A stretch of 64,000 bases of DNA from Gonatopus flavifemur (Eukaryota > Arthropoda > Insecta > Hymenoptera > Dryinidae), in assembly GCA_018340375.1 (NCBI GenBank), contig JAFFJZ010000001.1, forward strand, positions 38,370,001 to 38,434,000, written 5' to 3'. Positions 10,703 through 22,639 of the stretch are shown here, in pieces (the stretch's first letter is position 1; each line of letters opens with the position of its first letter). The notes below the pieces were generated by a model. The model ran no database searches, was not told the DNA's origin, and worked only from the letters and a program-made list of their open reading frames with translations. A program made the position numbers and the translations under genes.

Positions 10703-13700
10703 GCTTATCTTGCTCCCTTCGGTCGTTTTTACGTGATTTCATTCTCCCCTTTAGTCGCTTGTTATTTTATCAGTAGTGAAACGTTGACGATACGGAAAAC
10801 AATCGAAAAATTCAGTCAGCTTGCATTTCCTCCGCGCGTATTGGTTGCATGTAATTCCCGTAATAATCGCACGATACGAACGTTTATCATCAGAAATTGA
10901 TGGAATCAGCGAGCATAAGTGATTTTTAAATTAAAAATCTTAATCAGAGTAAAGTAAATTGATTATCGTCATGAACACTCAATTGTCCATTCAATCGAAG
11001 ACTCCACTTATCGTTTGCGAATGAATAATCGAATGGATGATTCTGTATTCTAGTCAAAACATTTTGGTATAACGCATTTTGATGACTTTACGATAGGTTA
11101 TTCTGAGTAGCGGATTATGATATTCCGACATAATCCTGAAATCCACTTTCTTTCAACCTCATCATTTATATACTTCTATTCCTGTTACATTTACGTCCGT
11201 GAGTATTCTTTCCTCTAATGTCGAATAGAATTTACCAGAACATTTACTCATTTGTTAACATTTTTGATATAACTGCTTCATTCGTTCATTGTAACAATTT
11301 GTAAGAATTATTTTATTTTCTCATCATGTGTGGATGACGTGAGTAAACAGCAGTAGCAAAAGGTGGTTTCTGTACTCATCAAACATAATTCCCTACCACT
11401 CAAATGTATATTTCTTAAGAGTGCGATGTAAAAACTGATGGACACTATGATGAACGAACATTTTTTTTGCAATTATCTCATGCAAGTTTACTTTGTTCCA
11501 TGATTACTCACGATTAATAATTCCTATCTGGAAAACTGTTATCGTGTCCACAATAAATGAAAGGGAGCAAAAAATCACTTATTCTTCGCATCGTCCGCAA
11601 AAGTTTTCAATGTATATATAGTCACAAATGTTAACGTGTTCGGTTTGATCAAGATCAAACTGATTAATGAACACTCACGGTTGCACGTTTATTCGCGTAT
11701 ACAAGCTTTCCAGACACGTTATCGCTCATGAGCATCTAGCTTTCATTGTTGTCATTGGCTCTGTCGACCTCCTTATTATTGTCAGATCAAACTCATCGAT
11801 GAAAACATTATTTACCGTTGATGTGCGCCGCTCATTATTTTATGTCAGCATGCTCATCCATGAAATATGGGTAAATCAATCTTGATAAGACATCAGTTCG
11901 AATTCTCGTCGGAAATATTCAATCTGGGACGTCATTCATTGGTATTCGGGCGGAGGAGTTTTCAATTCACGCATGTGAATTGTGTTTGATAGAAAACTAT
12001 TCACCGGAAGATACCATTACGGAACGATTCAAGGGGAAAATATATCAATATAACACGCATATTTATATAAAATCATACTCTATTGAGTTATCATGTGAAG
12101 AGATAGAAATACGTCTCTCCATTTGGTTTTCAAGATGGATTTCCATAAGACATCATTAAATTGTTGAGAGATGTATGAGTATTTGCATTTTGTGCGATTC
12201 GTAATTTTCATCAAAAATTAGCATGATTATCGAACTAGCTGTATTCGTCGTGTAATAATCCTCGTATTCTTTCCTCTCCCTTATACCGTTCCTTCGACTC
12301 GTTACTTGTCTAGCAACTATCGCTGTTGCTATAACAAATGCTACGAGGGAGAAGATCCGTCGCTGGCCCCAGAGTTGAAAATTGAATTTCATTCTCTTTT
12401 CCTCCAGTCGTAGAGCTTCGTGACCGCCGTAAATTAATTTACGCAAATCTTCTGCGGGCATGAATTTTTCCCAGTACTAATTTTTTCAGAAACCACTACC
12501 CAAGTACCATCGCGACCAACCTAGCTACCACCGTCATTACACCCTCTCCCTTGCTATATCGTCATAATACACATACTATGGAATATGGTACGAGAGGGTA
12601 GCATGTAACCTGGAATATAGGTATATATGGATGTGTAGGTATGACATAGCAGCTTGAGTCGTTACCACGGTAATTACCTCACCCACCTTCTCTCACACTC
12701 ATCTTTTTGTCTCATAACCAAGTAACTATCTTAATTGCTTTTGCTTTTTCGTCTCCAAATACAGCTCTAAGTCCGTTTTATTCCATGCAGCCTTCAGTAG
12801 CGGGTACATCATGACAACGCAACTACAGTTTTTCAATTTTTTTCTTCATCCCTTCTGTTTCCCTTTTTTAAGATTTTGTTGTACGTTTCGGTACCTCCGA
12901 GCTCCATTTCAAGGTAGATTTCTACTGGAGGTTTCGTATATTCATATGTTGCATGTATAATAATGTGAGAAAATTACAGCGGTTTTGTTTGTGAATCTGG
13001 AAATTGATAGTTCTTTTATGTGTAGTTTCAGAGATTGGAGGGATTACATTGGATGAATAATGAATCACTTTTCGATTTGATGCGAGTCTGCTGTATTATA
13101 TTTAACAATATGAAGAATTTTGAATTAATTAAGACACTTGATATCCATCGTGAATACATCGAGGATAAGTTCATCATGATAATATCAACCGAAAAAATTT
13201 AATTGAATTTAAATGAAGGTTTCACTGTCAAACGAGACGTTGCAGGGAATCAAGAAAACAGGTCGTACTACCCCGAGAAACGTGACACAAGCCTCAGTAA
13301 ACCTTTGGATATGACAATTAGAGAATACATATTGTATTATTATAATGCATGGAAGGTCAGTAATGGTACCAAGAAGAACACCACCAGGTGTAGTTCTTGA
13401 GAGAAGAGAACGCTTGGTCTAATTATACTCTACGTAGATTGCGGCAAAACAATTAAAGAGACAGGGAAATTCCTCGTTTTGTTGTCTGCGGCATGGCTGA
13501 CAGTCGCGATAAAGAGGAAAAGGCCTCAAGCCGTTTTGTTTAATGTTCTAGCTATCCTGTAACACTCCAGCTCCACTTCATTCCCTCTCTGTCTTTGCCC
13601 TCTTGTTTCTTGCCCTCCCATTCCTTGTCCGTGTGCTGCTCGATTTTCTTCGTACTCCCCTATCTGTTTTTCCCTTCTTCTCTCGTGCTTCAATGTTCGT

Positions 13701-15020
13701 AAGTTTTACATAACTAAATTTCAAATAAGGGTATATCTTGTGTCTGAATTCGTTGGAAAGGACCAGAAGTTTCTATCTCAACGCCTTCACACTTACGATT
13801 GTAGTTTCGTGATATCCCTGTTCGTTCAGGCACATTTCAATGGGTGGGATTGTTAGGGACAATATAATTCATCGAGTCGTTGAATGCTGGATATAAACAT
13901 CGTGGATGTATGGTTTAATCTTCTTTTGTATTCCTAATATTATCAGAACATTTCTGCTTATCCTCCACGCTCTATGAGGAAAACTCATCCACTCTCTATT
14001 TATTACATATCTTCTAAAGATTCAAGTACTAGGGTTGATGCGATTTGAACCGATCGGAGCGTGCAGAGCTGAGACGCTAATATACATATATACACCATGT
14101 CATTGTATAGGACATATAAAATCGCAAGACGGTAGCGAGTGTTATCAACTGCCGGCAAACTTTTTACATTATGCTAACTTGCGCGCGAAATGGACTTCTA
14201 TGAACCAAAGAGTAGATGAGTGTGCACGAAAGGGAGATGACACAAAGTTTAGGTTACTTCTCCATCTTCTTCGCAGAACGTGATCCTCGTGAAAAAGAAC
14301 TCTTCCTTTGTCCCGACTCGTCTCGAAGTCTCGTTTACTCGTCTCTCATTTCTCTTCATTTTTTCCTCCCAACGGTAATAGATCTTAGCTAAAATATATA
14401 AGTAGACATCATGCGAAGATTGATGATACGTCATATGGACTCATTTGTCCAAAATTTATAAGGTAGAGCAAAGATCGATCAATGATTGCCGGGATGGGAT
14501 CAATCAAAGAAGAACTGGTTGTTGGAATAATCACTTGACGATGTCGTACATTCACACGGAAGATTATACAGTAGTGTAGTCACGCAAATCATATTTTATG
14601 AAAATAGTTCATGATTGTCCGAGGGGAATCCTCTCTGTTTTGACCTCATGATTTCCTAGAAAATGCAGGTATAGGTTCATTTCTTGTAATAAGTGGAGGA
14701 AAAATATTATTGTTTCAGTCTTTGCGACGTTATGAGATTGTATTTTTGTCTTCGTAAAAATCATTCCTGTTGAGCAACTGAGAATACAAATGTATTTTAT
14801 GTGTGAATTTCAACTATGAATATTATTGATGTAAATTAACATCTGGAATTGATTCTCATCTTCACTCTGTGTTTAACAATATGAGTGCCGTTTCACCTAA
14901 TGGCACATTTGAATACACTTCATTACAAGATTTTGCAAGAACGCACCGAATTTTTTACAATTGCATTACCCATATGAAGGATCCCACGTAGAAATGCGAA
15001 TTTTAAGGCGATGGTAACAA
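10703..15020. other. Long non-coding stretch
   Basis: No host gene or bounded mobile element was recognised. The region is AT-rich with scattered pyrimidine tracts. Frames at 11667-11885, 12156-12461 and 14035-14283 have no family motif. It is compatible with intron. Confidence 0.5.
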
Positions 15021-15897
15021 CCCAATAAACACACACACGTTATTTCAACGTTGAAAGAACGTTAGACTGTCAAACGGACGTTAGTCGTTGATTTCATAAC
15101 GTTGATTTTCAGTTGAAATTTGATAGGGAAATAGACGACCAGGAATTACGTTTTGATGACGTGTAATTTGAATTAATATTCAAAAATAACCATCAAACGA
15201 CGTCCTCAAAAAACGTGTTTTGAACGGGTTTGAATCACGCATTTAAAATGTGTTCATAACACCTTGTTTGAACTTCAATTAAAGATATTCTGCTAAAAAT
15301 GTCGAACGAAACCGAACAATGGTTAAAATTTCAACAAAGGGCAAGATAGTAAATAGTGTGGCATACTTTCCAAATTCTACCATACTCAGAAATACTATTG
15401 TTCTCGATATTGAATGAAAAGTTTTCAAAAAAGAATTTGTTGGATTCAATTCACGTTTTACACCCAGAAAAATAGTTTACTTGAATATAAACCTACTAGA
15501 CATTTCATTGCATTCAATGAAATTTTCCCCATTCAAGTAAATTTCATTTGAAATTAATAAACGTTTATTTGAATGGAATAAATTTTTTATTTGATTCAAC
15601 TAAAACTCTAGTAAGTTGATATTTGAGTAGGAATTTAGTTGATTCAAACAAAGTTTAGTCAATTCAAATAAATCCAAATATAAATTTCTCTGGGTGTAGA
15701 ACCATCATTAGGACACGTCAATATTTGTCGTCTTTTAAACGATGTTCAAACCGTTGATATGACGTTATTTCATGGTTGAAAAACACGTGATCTGCCGCGA
15801 CGTTTTTACGTTGAATCAACACAAGAATATTACTAATTCCCAACGTGTGGTTATTGACTGTTTGTGACGTTTTTAAAACGTGCGTGTGTTTACTGGG
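15021..15897. mobile_element. 0.64-kb inverted-repeat element, copy A, interrupted
   Basis: The ends are CCCAATAAACACACACACGT and its imperfect inverted counterpart ending GTGTGTTTACTGGG at 15897. The interior is rich in AACGTT-like motifs and has no coding frame. Its sequence matches 31121-31760 along the full length, except for an extra 236-bp element at 15461-15696. The target-site duplication is unclear and so is the superfamily. Confidence 0.85.
15461..15696. mobile_element. Nested TA-flanked palindromic MITE, 236 bp
   Basis: It starts CACCCAGAAAAATAGTTTAC and ends TTTCTCTGGGTG, with TA on each side (15459-15460 and 15697-15698). The uninterrupted relative at 31121-31760 has a single TA at 31560-31561, which fixes both borders and the duplication. 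Most of its length can fold back on itself. A second copy in the opposite orientation lies at 35962-36198. Confidence 0.9.
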
Positions 15898-16581
15898 AAA
15901 CGCATTGGGACTGAGATGGTATTGGCTACCAACGGTTGTCTGTCGATTGCGAGACGGTACTGGACCAACGTGATTTCATGTTCTAATCGATACTGGCTCG
16001 ATGATAGAATTGACCGTTGTTGACCCATTTCCCAACAATACTGAATCAACAATGGTAGAATTTCAGCAAACAAACGTTGTTTCCAACCCTGAATGGGTAC
16101 CAAACTAACGTGACCGACCATTTGATACACTTTGACAAAACTATTGATCATTTTCACCAATTCTTCATATGATATTGTTGATTAGAACAATGTGAAGGGC
16201 CTACATTGTTCGATGTATGGTTCAATTCCGGGGAATATCATGAAATGAAATAACTTCATAGAAAATAACATCATCATTGACGAAATTATAAGCTACGTAC
16301 GGAGCTGACAACCTCCCGGACGTTTTTGGGTAGATATCCCTATTTGTGTTCATGTCCATCGATTGATCCCCGATCCACCAAGAACTTACAAAATCATTGG
16401 AATTCAAAAGAACCCTTTTTGATCGGGGAAATGTATTCTATGCAATTCTATAGGATTCATGCCCTTATTATCTTGAAATGTTCATAAATTTGATCTTCCA
16501 ATTTTCGATATAATAGTTTTCGCATTATGACCTATATATTACGTAAGTGCCAGAATATTTGAGTTCATACGAATGTACATA
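15898..16581. other. Non-coding stretch
   Basis: Short inverted motifs such as CCAACGGTTG and CAACGTTG recur at 15930-16120, and a related cluster is at 53070-53150. This suggests a decayed element, but no ends were identified. Confidence 0.35.
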
Positions 16582-17559
16582 CACTGAGAAAAAAAACTGT
16601 AGCTGAAAATGAGCTCAAGTAGAGTTTTTGGTGATTATGCAGAAATGCGACTGCTGGGAAAACGGCGTTTTTCTTGAGTTGTCTCTGCAGAAATGGCTTT
16701 CATTCAAGCCGACTGAAGTGTTGGATTGAGGGCAGCTGCAGAAAGTTTGCAAACAGAACATTTACAGCTCATAAAAAGCACCTTCCGCATGATAACCGGG
16801 CGAACCATGGTTTTAACCCTTCCCACTTGATCTCAAGATCCGTTTGAGCTGCAGTTCATCTATTGGATCACCAAGAACTGCCCCAAGTTTGCGAAATCAT
16901 TCAAAGCTCATAGCACCTTCCGCATGATGACTTGGCGAACAATGGTTTTATTCCCTCTCACTTGATACCAAGATCAGTTTGAGTTGTAGTTCATGCATTG
17001 GATCACTAAGAACTGCCCCAAGAACGGAAGAGATCATTTGATGCTCATGGATCCTTAAGAAAAATATGAACGGCTCTTTTTGTATAATGCCCTGAAAAAT
17101 GGGAAACATGGAAATTCAAGTTCGTTGTTTGAAATTATATTTGTCTTTCATATTTGTCAGACTATCTCAATTATTCCTTCCAAGGATAAATATCAGATGG
17201 CGGACGATGATTGGTGTATTGAACAAAAATGAAGGGAGAGAGAAGCCATGACATGAGGAATATATATTTTATTGACATTATTCAAATTCTGATGAACTTA
17301 ATTTTTCCAATTCATACTTGAAAGAACTCTCGTACATAATCGATAAATATTAATTGTACAACAAATGAAAATCCCACTTCACTCCCCTAAAAAAGTACCA
17401 TACTGCCTTGAAAAAATATACAATGTGTTGTTCCTCACAATAAGATACTTTTCCCATATGATAATATATATATTACTTTGTGATAGTTTTCAACATATAT
17501 GGCTCCAACCAACCATAGATTCTAGTACTTTTTCATCGACTTTATAACTTTTTTCCGTG
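16582..17559. mobile_element. Possible TA-flanked element, about 1 kb
   Basis: CACTGAGAAAAAAAACT at 16582 and ACTTTTTTCCGTG ending at 17559 are inverted, and both are flanked by TA. The repeats are short and the distance long, so two unrelated half-elements are an alternative. The interior holds a 134-bp tandem duplication and no transposase frame. Confidence 0.45.
16765..17046. repeat. 134-bp tandem duplication
   Basis: Two diverged copies begin with GCACCTTCCGCATGAT at 16779 and 16913. Each continues through a segment ending near ATTGGATCACYAAGAACTGC and CCCCAAG. The copies differ at scattered positions, so the duplication is not recent. Confidence 0.8.
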
Positions 17560-18714
17560 TAGTTGCCGTTTCGCAGATTCTCTTTAGTTTTGATTACACA
17601 TCCTAATGGTTGGAAGATTCATTCTGTTAAAACCCATGAGTTTATAATTAATTTTTCCTCAATAAAGTGTATGTCTTCTTTAATCGGATCATTTCTAATG
17701 GCCGAGAAGAACAAATATTTGAAAGATATACTTTGAAATCGAATTTACAAATAGTGAGTCTTGGATTGCGTGAAATAAAGCTATTTGGAATCACGTTAAT
17801 GCTTCCGTCATATTGTATCACGATCCATCCATGAGTCCGTACCATTACTCTGATTTAACAATTATTTGTACCCGTGTCACGTCACGTCACGAGTGCGTAT
17901 TCAGCTGATCGAATGGTTGGTTAAATAAATGTCCGTAGGATTTTCGTTTTCCTATCGGCTAGTGAGTAAAAATAGGTAGAAGAAAGGAGAGTAAAGTGGA
18001 GTGGGTTGTTGAATGGAAAGGAAAGAGAATGAGAATGGGGGGAAAAAAATGAAAGAAAACGTGGATGGAAGAGATGAACCGTCCAGTTCCACGCCGGACT
18101 TGCACTTTATGCACGTATGAATACGTATGCGTGATCCGAATTCTATAGGTTTGCGCGCACGTGCACGTATACCATACCATGTGTGTGCAATATAGGTGGA
18201 TATAGCTCGAAGGGTAGTACATGAACCGAATCACCTCGAAATCACCGTACGATGACCTTCCACTCGCAAGATTTCCGATTTCTCGATCGGACAATCTCAT
18301 CTGCTCTGTACATCCTTCTATGTATTTAGGATTGACGGTGCAAGGTGTCTAAATTCATGAATTTCCGATCTTCCGTCTTTTTTCTTCGATTCTCGCTTTC
18401 AGATTTCTTCTTTTATGATTTTTCAGTTTCTTCTTCCTCTGAAATAATGTTCCAATTGCATTTTTTTATAATAGATGGAATAAGTAAGGAAGTATTTTTG
18501 AGTCCTTCGTAATAGTATGGAAATATGCAGGTGGAAGTTGCGAGTATTCAGTGAACAATGGTTCCCTTGAAGGCAATCAACAGTGAAAACAATTTTTCAA
18601 CACACAGGAAAGAATCTGCGTACCGATTTTTGTCAAGTTCTTCTCTAGGGGTTTACAGGGTTAAGAGCCTCGTCAATTATTAGGGCACTTTCACTAGAGT
18701 ACATGAGAGATATC
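17560..18714. other. Non-coding stretch
   Basis: No coding signal was recognised. A short run of TCACG units at 17876-17891 contains CRE-like ACGTCA motifs, with no gene nearby to assign them to. Confidence 0.4.
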
Positions 18715-19700
18715 GTGAGTTCGAAAATTATGTCTTTGGACAAAGATTTATACGAAACCTCAGAAATTGAGGACACTCATGCAATAATCGCCGGACCATT
18801 CGAAAAGCGATGAAAGTATTGTCCAATGGGGGCGGAAAGATCGGAATTCTGAAAAACTAAGAATACCACTTGATAGGGATCCGATCAATTATCCCAAATC
18901 TCCCCTCACGATTTTTATCTATCATCGAAATTTTTCGCAAAAAAAAAATACCTATTTTTTCGCACCGAAAATCAATGTTTTCCAACAATAAACTCGCTCT
19001 AACCTAGTCATTTTTCGATGTATCAACATATTGTGAATTTCATAGATTCTGATTTTTAAGACTTTCCCGAAAACGGCAATGTTGAGAAAATATGTAAGAA
19101 TTCATAGAAAATTAATAAATTTCGAATTCGAAGGAGAAACCACGTTTTTGACGCTTCGCATTGAAAAAGTGATGGGGCAAGTATGAGCCAAAAAACACTT
19201 CTAACGACAAAGTTGTGCGCTAATGTATAGATAAATTTTTTAGGAAGTTTTGGATCGATTGAATTTCTCGTAAAATACAGCGATTCATTCATTGACACGC
19301 AACGAAAAATTTTCATGATTCCTCATCGTATACTGGTTAAATATTGAAGTTCGTAGGAAAAAATGCATTCACTGGGTTTCTCATCGTGAGTTTATGTTTT
19401 TTGGCCCATGAGATAACAAATCCCAATTGATCCGTTTTTCGGTGCGAAGAAATAGGCAGTGTTTATTTCTTTTCTCGAAAAATATTGGTGACAGAAAAAA
19501 ATCGTGAGGAGAGATTTTGATTGATTTTTCAAGCCCTATCACGCAATATTCCCAGTTTTCGAAAATTCGGACTCTTTTCTCGCTCCCATTGGACAATGCT
19601 CTTACCGCGTTTCGAGAGCTTCAGCGGATATTGCATGAGTGTTTTCAATTATTTCTCTATGCGTGATCTTTCTACAATTCCCGCACAACTGTTTACCAGT
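18715..19700. mobile_element. Diverged long-armed foldback element
   Basis: About 270 bases at 18715-18985 pair, by eye at roughly two-thirds to three-quarters identity, with the reverse complement of 19430-19700. Shared blocks include CCCATTGGACAAT, ATTGCATGAGTGT, AATCGTGAGG and CGGTGCGAA. The approximately 445-base centre pairs only weakly. Either a foldback transposon or two opposed copies of one family fits. It is non-coding. Confidence 0.65.
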
Positions 19701-21139
19701 TTGAAATAATGTAAATTCGATCATAAACGTAAATAACCACACCGTAAGGAGTGATTGTGGAATTTTCCCCAAGAAATGGCGGCAGCAGAGTTTCTCCACA
19801 AATAGGAAGTTTTTCACCATAATTTGGTGGCTTTTTCCTTCATTTGTGGTGGATTCAACACTCAAGGAAATCCTCAAAGTGGTTGAAAAATCTCTCAATT
19901 TTGATAGAAAAACAATTTTCCCACGACGAGGGGATGAAATCCACCAACATTGTGAAGCAAAACTCCCCGCATTTTTCACAGTGCAGCTGTACTCCTTTGA
20001 CATCTTCAAAATTCATGGACATCGCTGATTATGTATTGTGTATACAAGGAAAAAAGAAGAAAACCGTGAATGAAAGGCTTCAGATAATAATGGAATTCCG
20101 AAGTAATAAAATTGGAAATATCATGAATAGCTCGTATGACTATTCTTATACACGTCCTAGCTTTACAGATTGAATCGATAAAAGATCTGATACTAGTTCT
20201 TCATGTTATAACAGTTTCCAGGTCAATAATCTCTTCTGATAAAATATTCTTTTCAGAATCTTTTGAGCATCTGACGAGAAGGAAAATTTGGAGAAGTTGA
20301 AAATTTCTCTCATATATCGGAATGATATACGTTTAGGATCGAATGCGGAGCTATTTGTTGCAGAAATCATTTCCGCTTCAAAATAGGGAGTACCCATGCC
20401 ATACTTTGACAAAAAGAATTGATTCCAATATGAATTCTTCTGTTCCAAGTAGGAAAAGTCAGTCGCTGTTCAGTTTGTGAGTCAGATGATTTAGGGTTAG
20501 AATTTTATTATGTTATTAGGTTTGAAATATTTGGCTTTATTTGCAAATTAAATTCGTAAATTGGACACAAAATGAAGATGATTAGATTACAGTCAATACC
20601 TAGAGCGGAGAGAAATTTGAATTTCTCTTTAGATATATACAGTTCCCGAAACCATAGATCTTCAAACTCTTCACACTTCATGGGACTAAGTGAACTCAAA
20701 ATATAATGAACCAGGAAGAGGAGTGTGATACATATGTGTATTAAACTGTGAGATATATGAAGATGTGACCACGTGAACTGCAGTTGACACATAATTCACC
20801 AGAACCACTTGCAATATTCATAAACAGTGATGTGCATATGTATCATAACTAATTGACTTCGCAAATGAAAGGTACATACATTAAATTCAAATACAGTATC
20901 AACTATATTATCAATTGAAGGAACACTGAGTGTATGCCATTTATGAGATTGAAGAAACGAAGAACAAATGCAATGGACGAGGTGGGAAAAAAATACACTT
21001 CGTGAAGACCAGCCTATGTATGTTTTTTGATCAACAAGATGAAGAGTATCACCGCTGTGCCTCTGTTCAACGACATCCGTTTGATATGGGAGTGGGAATC
21101 GTATCCCTGTGCATTGGGATGTTCTCTCGACGTCAATCA
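19701..21139. other. Non-coding stretch
   Basis: A 135-codon frame on the minus strand (19602-20009) overlaps the foldback arm and shows no domain. Loose repeats of GTGG and TTTTC motifs at 19750-19980 look like decayed repeat DNA. Confidence 0.4.
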
Positions 21140-21141
21140 TA

Positions 21142-21389
21142 CACTGTAAAAAAAATTCGTTGAATTACAAACAAAAATGCTTGGGAATTTACAAACTTGG
21201 TTTGGAAAAATAATTTCCTAACCTTTTTTGTGAATTGCCGAACAAAAGTTTGTGAATTCTCAAAAATCTTTGTGAAATCACAAAATTTTTTGAATGTTCA
21301 CAAACTTTTGTTTGGTAATTTACAAAAAAAGTTTGTGTAAAAAACTGCCAAACTTCTTTGGCAGTTTAGGAAGTATATTTTTTATAGTG
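21142..21389. mobile_element. TA-flanked MITE, 248 bp
   Basis: It starts CACTGTAAAAAAAATTCGTT and ends TTTTTTATAGTG, with TA at 21140-21141 and 21390-21391. The interior consists of many ACAAACTTTTG/CAAAAGTTTGT motifs in both orientations. It has no coding capacity. Confidence 0.78.
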
Positions 21390-21459
21390 TAGATCATAAA
21401 AATCGGTATGGAAAACCATACATTACTTCCATGTTCTGTATATTTCACCACCGAGCGAA

Positions 21460-22274
21460 AATCCATCGGAAATTATATGTTGGATCGGAATTGAAAAAAA
21501 ACTCATTTTTCCATCCATCTGTGTATCTATAAAATTTCCATCTGTGCCATTATTCGCATCATTCGATTCATGGTATAAATTTGATTGCAATCGGATAACC
21601 AGAAACGCAAATACGAGCGGTCGCAAAATGACAATTTTCGATAACATATTCCCTTTCTCCATTCCGGTTTTTTTAAAAGTCAGACTGAAACTTGTAAGAG
21701 ACCACTATCGAAATTGTATATACCTGTGGTAAGAATTTAATAACGATCGGACGATGAAAACGGATGATATCCGCATAACAGCGACATTTACGAAATTTCG
21801 AAATTTTCTTTTCAAGTTCGGTGCTTACCCTTTCCTTCCCTCACTTCCAATTTGCCTGGAACTCACATCACTCAACCGACGCCCCGTGACTCGACTATGC
21901 TCAGAGTTTCATGGCATTCGGATGATACAAAAACATGGAAGGTGTGTTTTCAAAATTTCGTAAAATAATGCAGATAGCAAAAAAAATTCTCACAGTTTTC
22001 AATCGATCGGGATGAAACCAATATGCGACCACTATCGGATCATCAATAGAACGTGGTATAAGTTTCGTAGCAATCGGATAATAGGAAGCGGATATACACG
22101 TGATCGCGGAATCGCGATGTCTCGAACAAAATTCCGCAATATTCTCGGAACACGTTACCCAATCGATACCAAAATCAATAGGCCTCGTCTCCTCACTAAG
22201 ACGAACATGCTGGCGAAAAATTATTCCAATCGGAGCATTCTGTGGAGAGTTAACGTGCACCAAAAAATCGTGTG

Positions 22275-22275
<1 letters not shown>
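21460..22275. repeat. Imperfect repeat array preceding a dinucleotide tract
   Basis: Related segments around 21571, 21716 and 22051 share the pattern of GTGGTATAARTTT followed by GCAATCGGATAA or a close variant. The array runs directly into the (AC)n tract. This layout resembles a LINE or SINE tail with a simple-repeat 3' end, which is inference. No reverse-transcriptase sequence was seen. Confidence 0.45.

Positions 22276-22322
<47 letters not shown>
22276..22322. repeat. (AC)n microsatellite
   Basis: Twenty-three uninterrupted AC units directly follow the repeat array. Confidence 0.97.
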
Positions 22323-22324
<2 letters not shown>

Positions 22325-22481
22325 CACAGACATTTCTGGGGATCGCGTTTTTTCGACGTTCTGAAGCGTTTGGCAAAGGTGGAATACCCCCTTCTGCATC
22401 ATCGATTTTTGATCCTATTACAATACTCCCGTTTCCTTATATATAAGGAACATGGAAGCCATACAAACTGGATATTCACCT

Positions 22482-22592
22482 CACCAAGGTGGCCAGACCT
22501 GGAACTTTTTTATCTCCTCTTGGGTTGTTCTTTTCAAATCGAAAACGCAATTGGCCCATTCTATCAGATTTCCCTCACCGCTGGCCAACCTT
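22482..22592. mobile_element. Possible short element with GGTGGCCAGACCTGG end
   Basis: AAGGTGGCCAGACC at 22484 and GCTGGCCAACCTTT near 22579 are inverted counterparts. A relative of the left half lies in opposite orientation at 34555-34655, ending CCAGGTCTGGCCACCCTG. CAGGGTGGCC-type ends are common in hAT elements. Boundaries are tentative. Confidence 0.45.
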
Positions 22593-22639
22593 TTCACGTG
22601 GTCAATGAAAAATTCCAGTTATTATAATGGAATCAGAAG

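Noticed and set aside
19602..20009. 135-codon open frame on the minus strand as a possible gene
   Set aside because: No domain, signal peptide or exon borders; it overlaps the arm of a foldback repeat and competing frames on the other strand.
21901..22323. 140-codon frame starting with a Cys-Val repeat
   Set aside because: The repeat is only translation of the (AC)n microsatellite.
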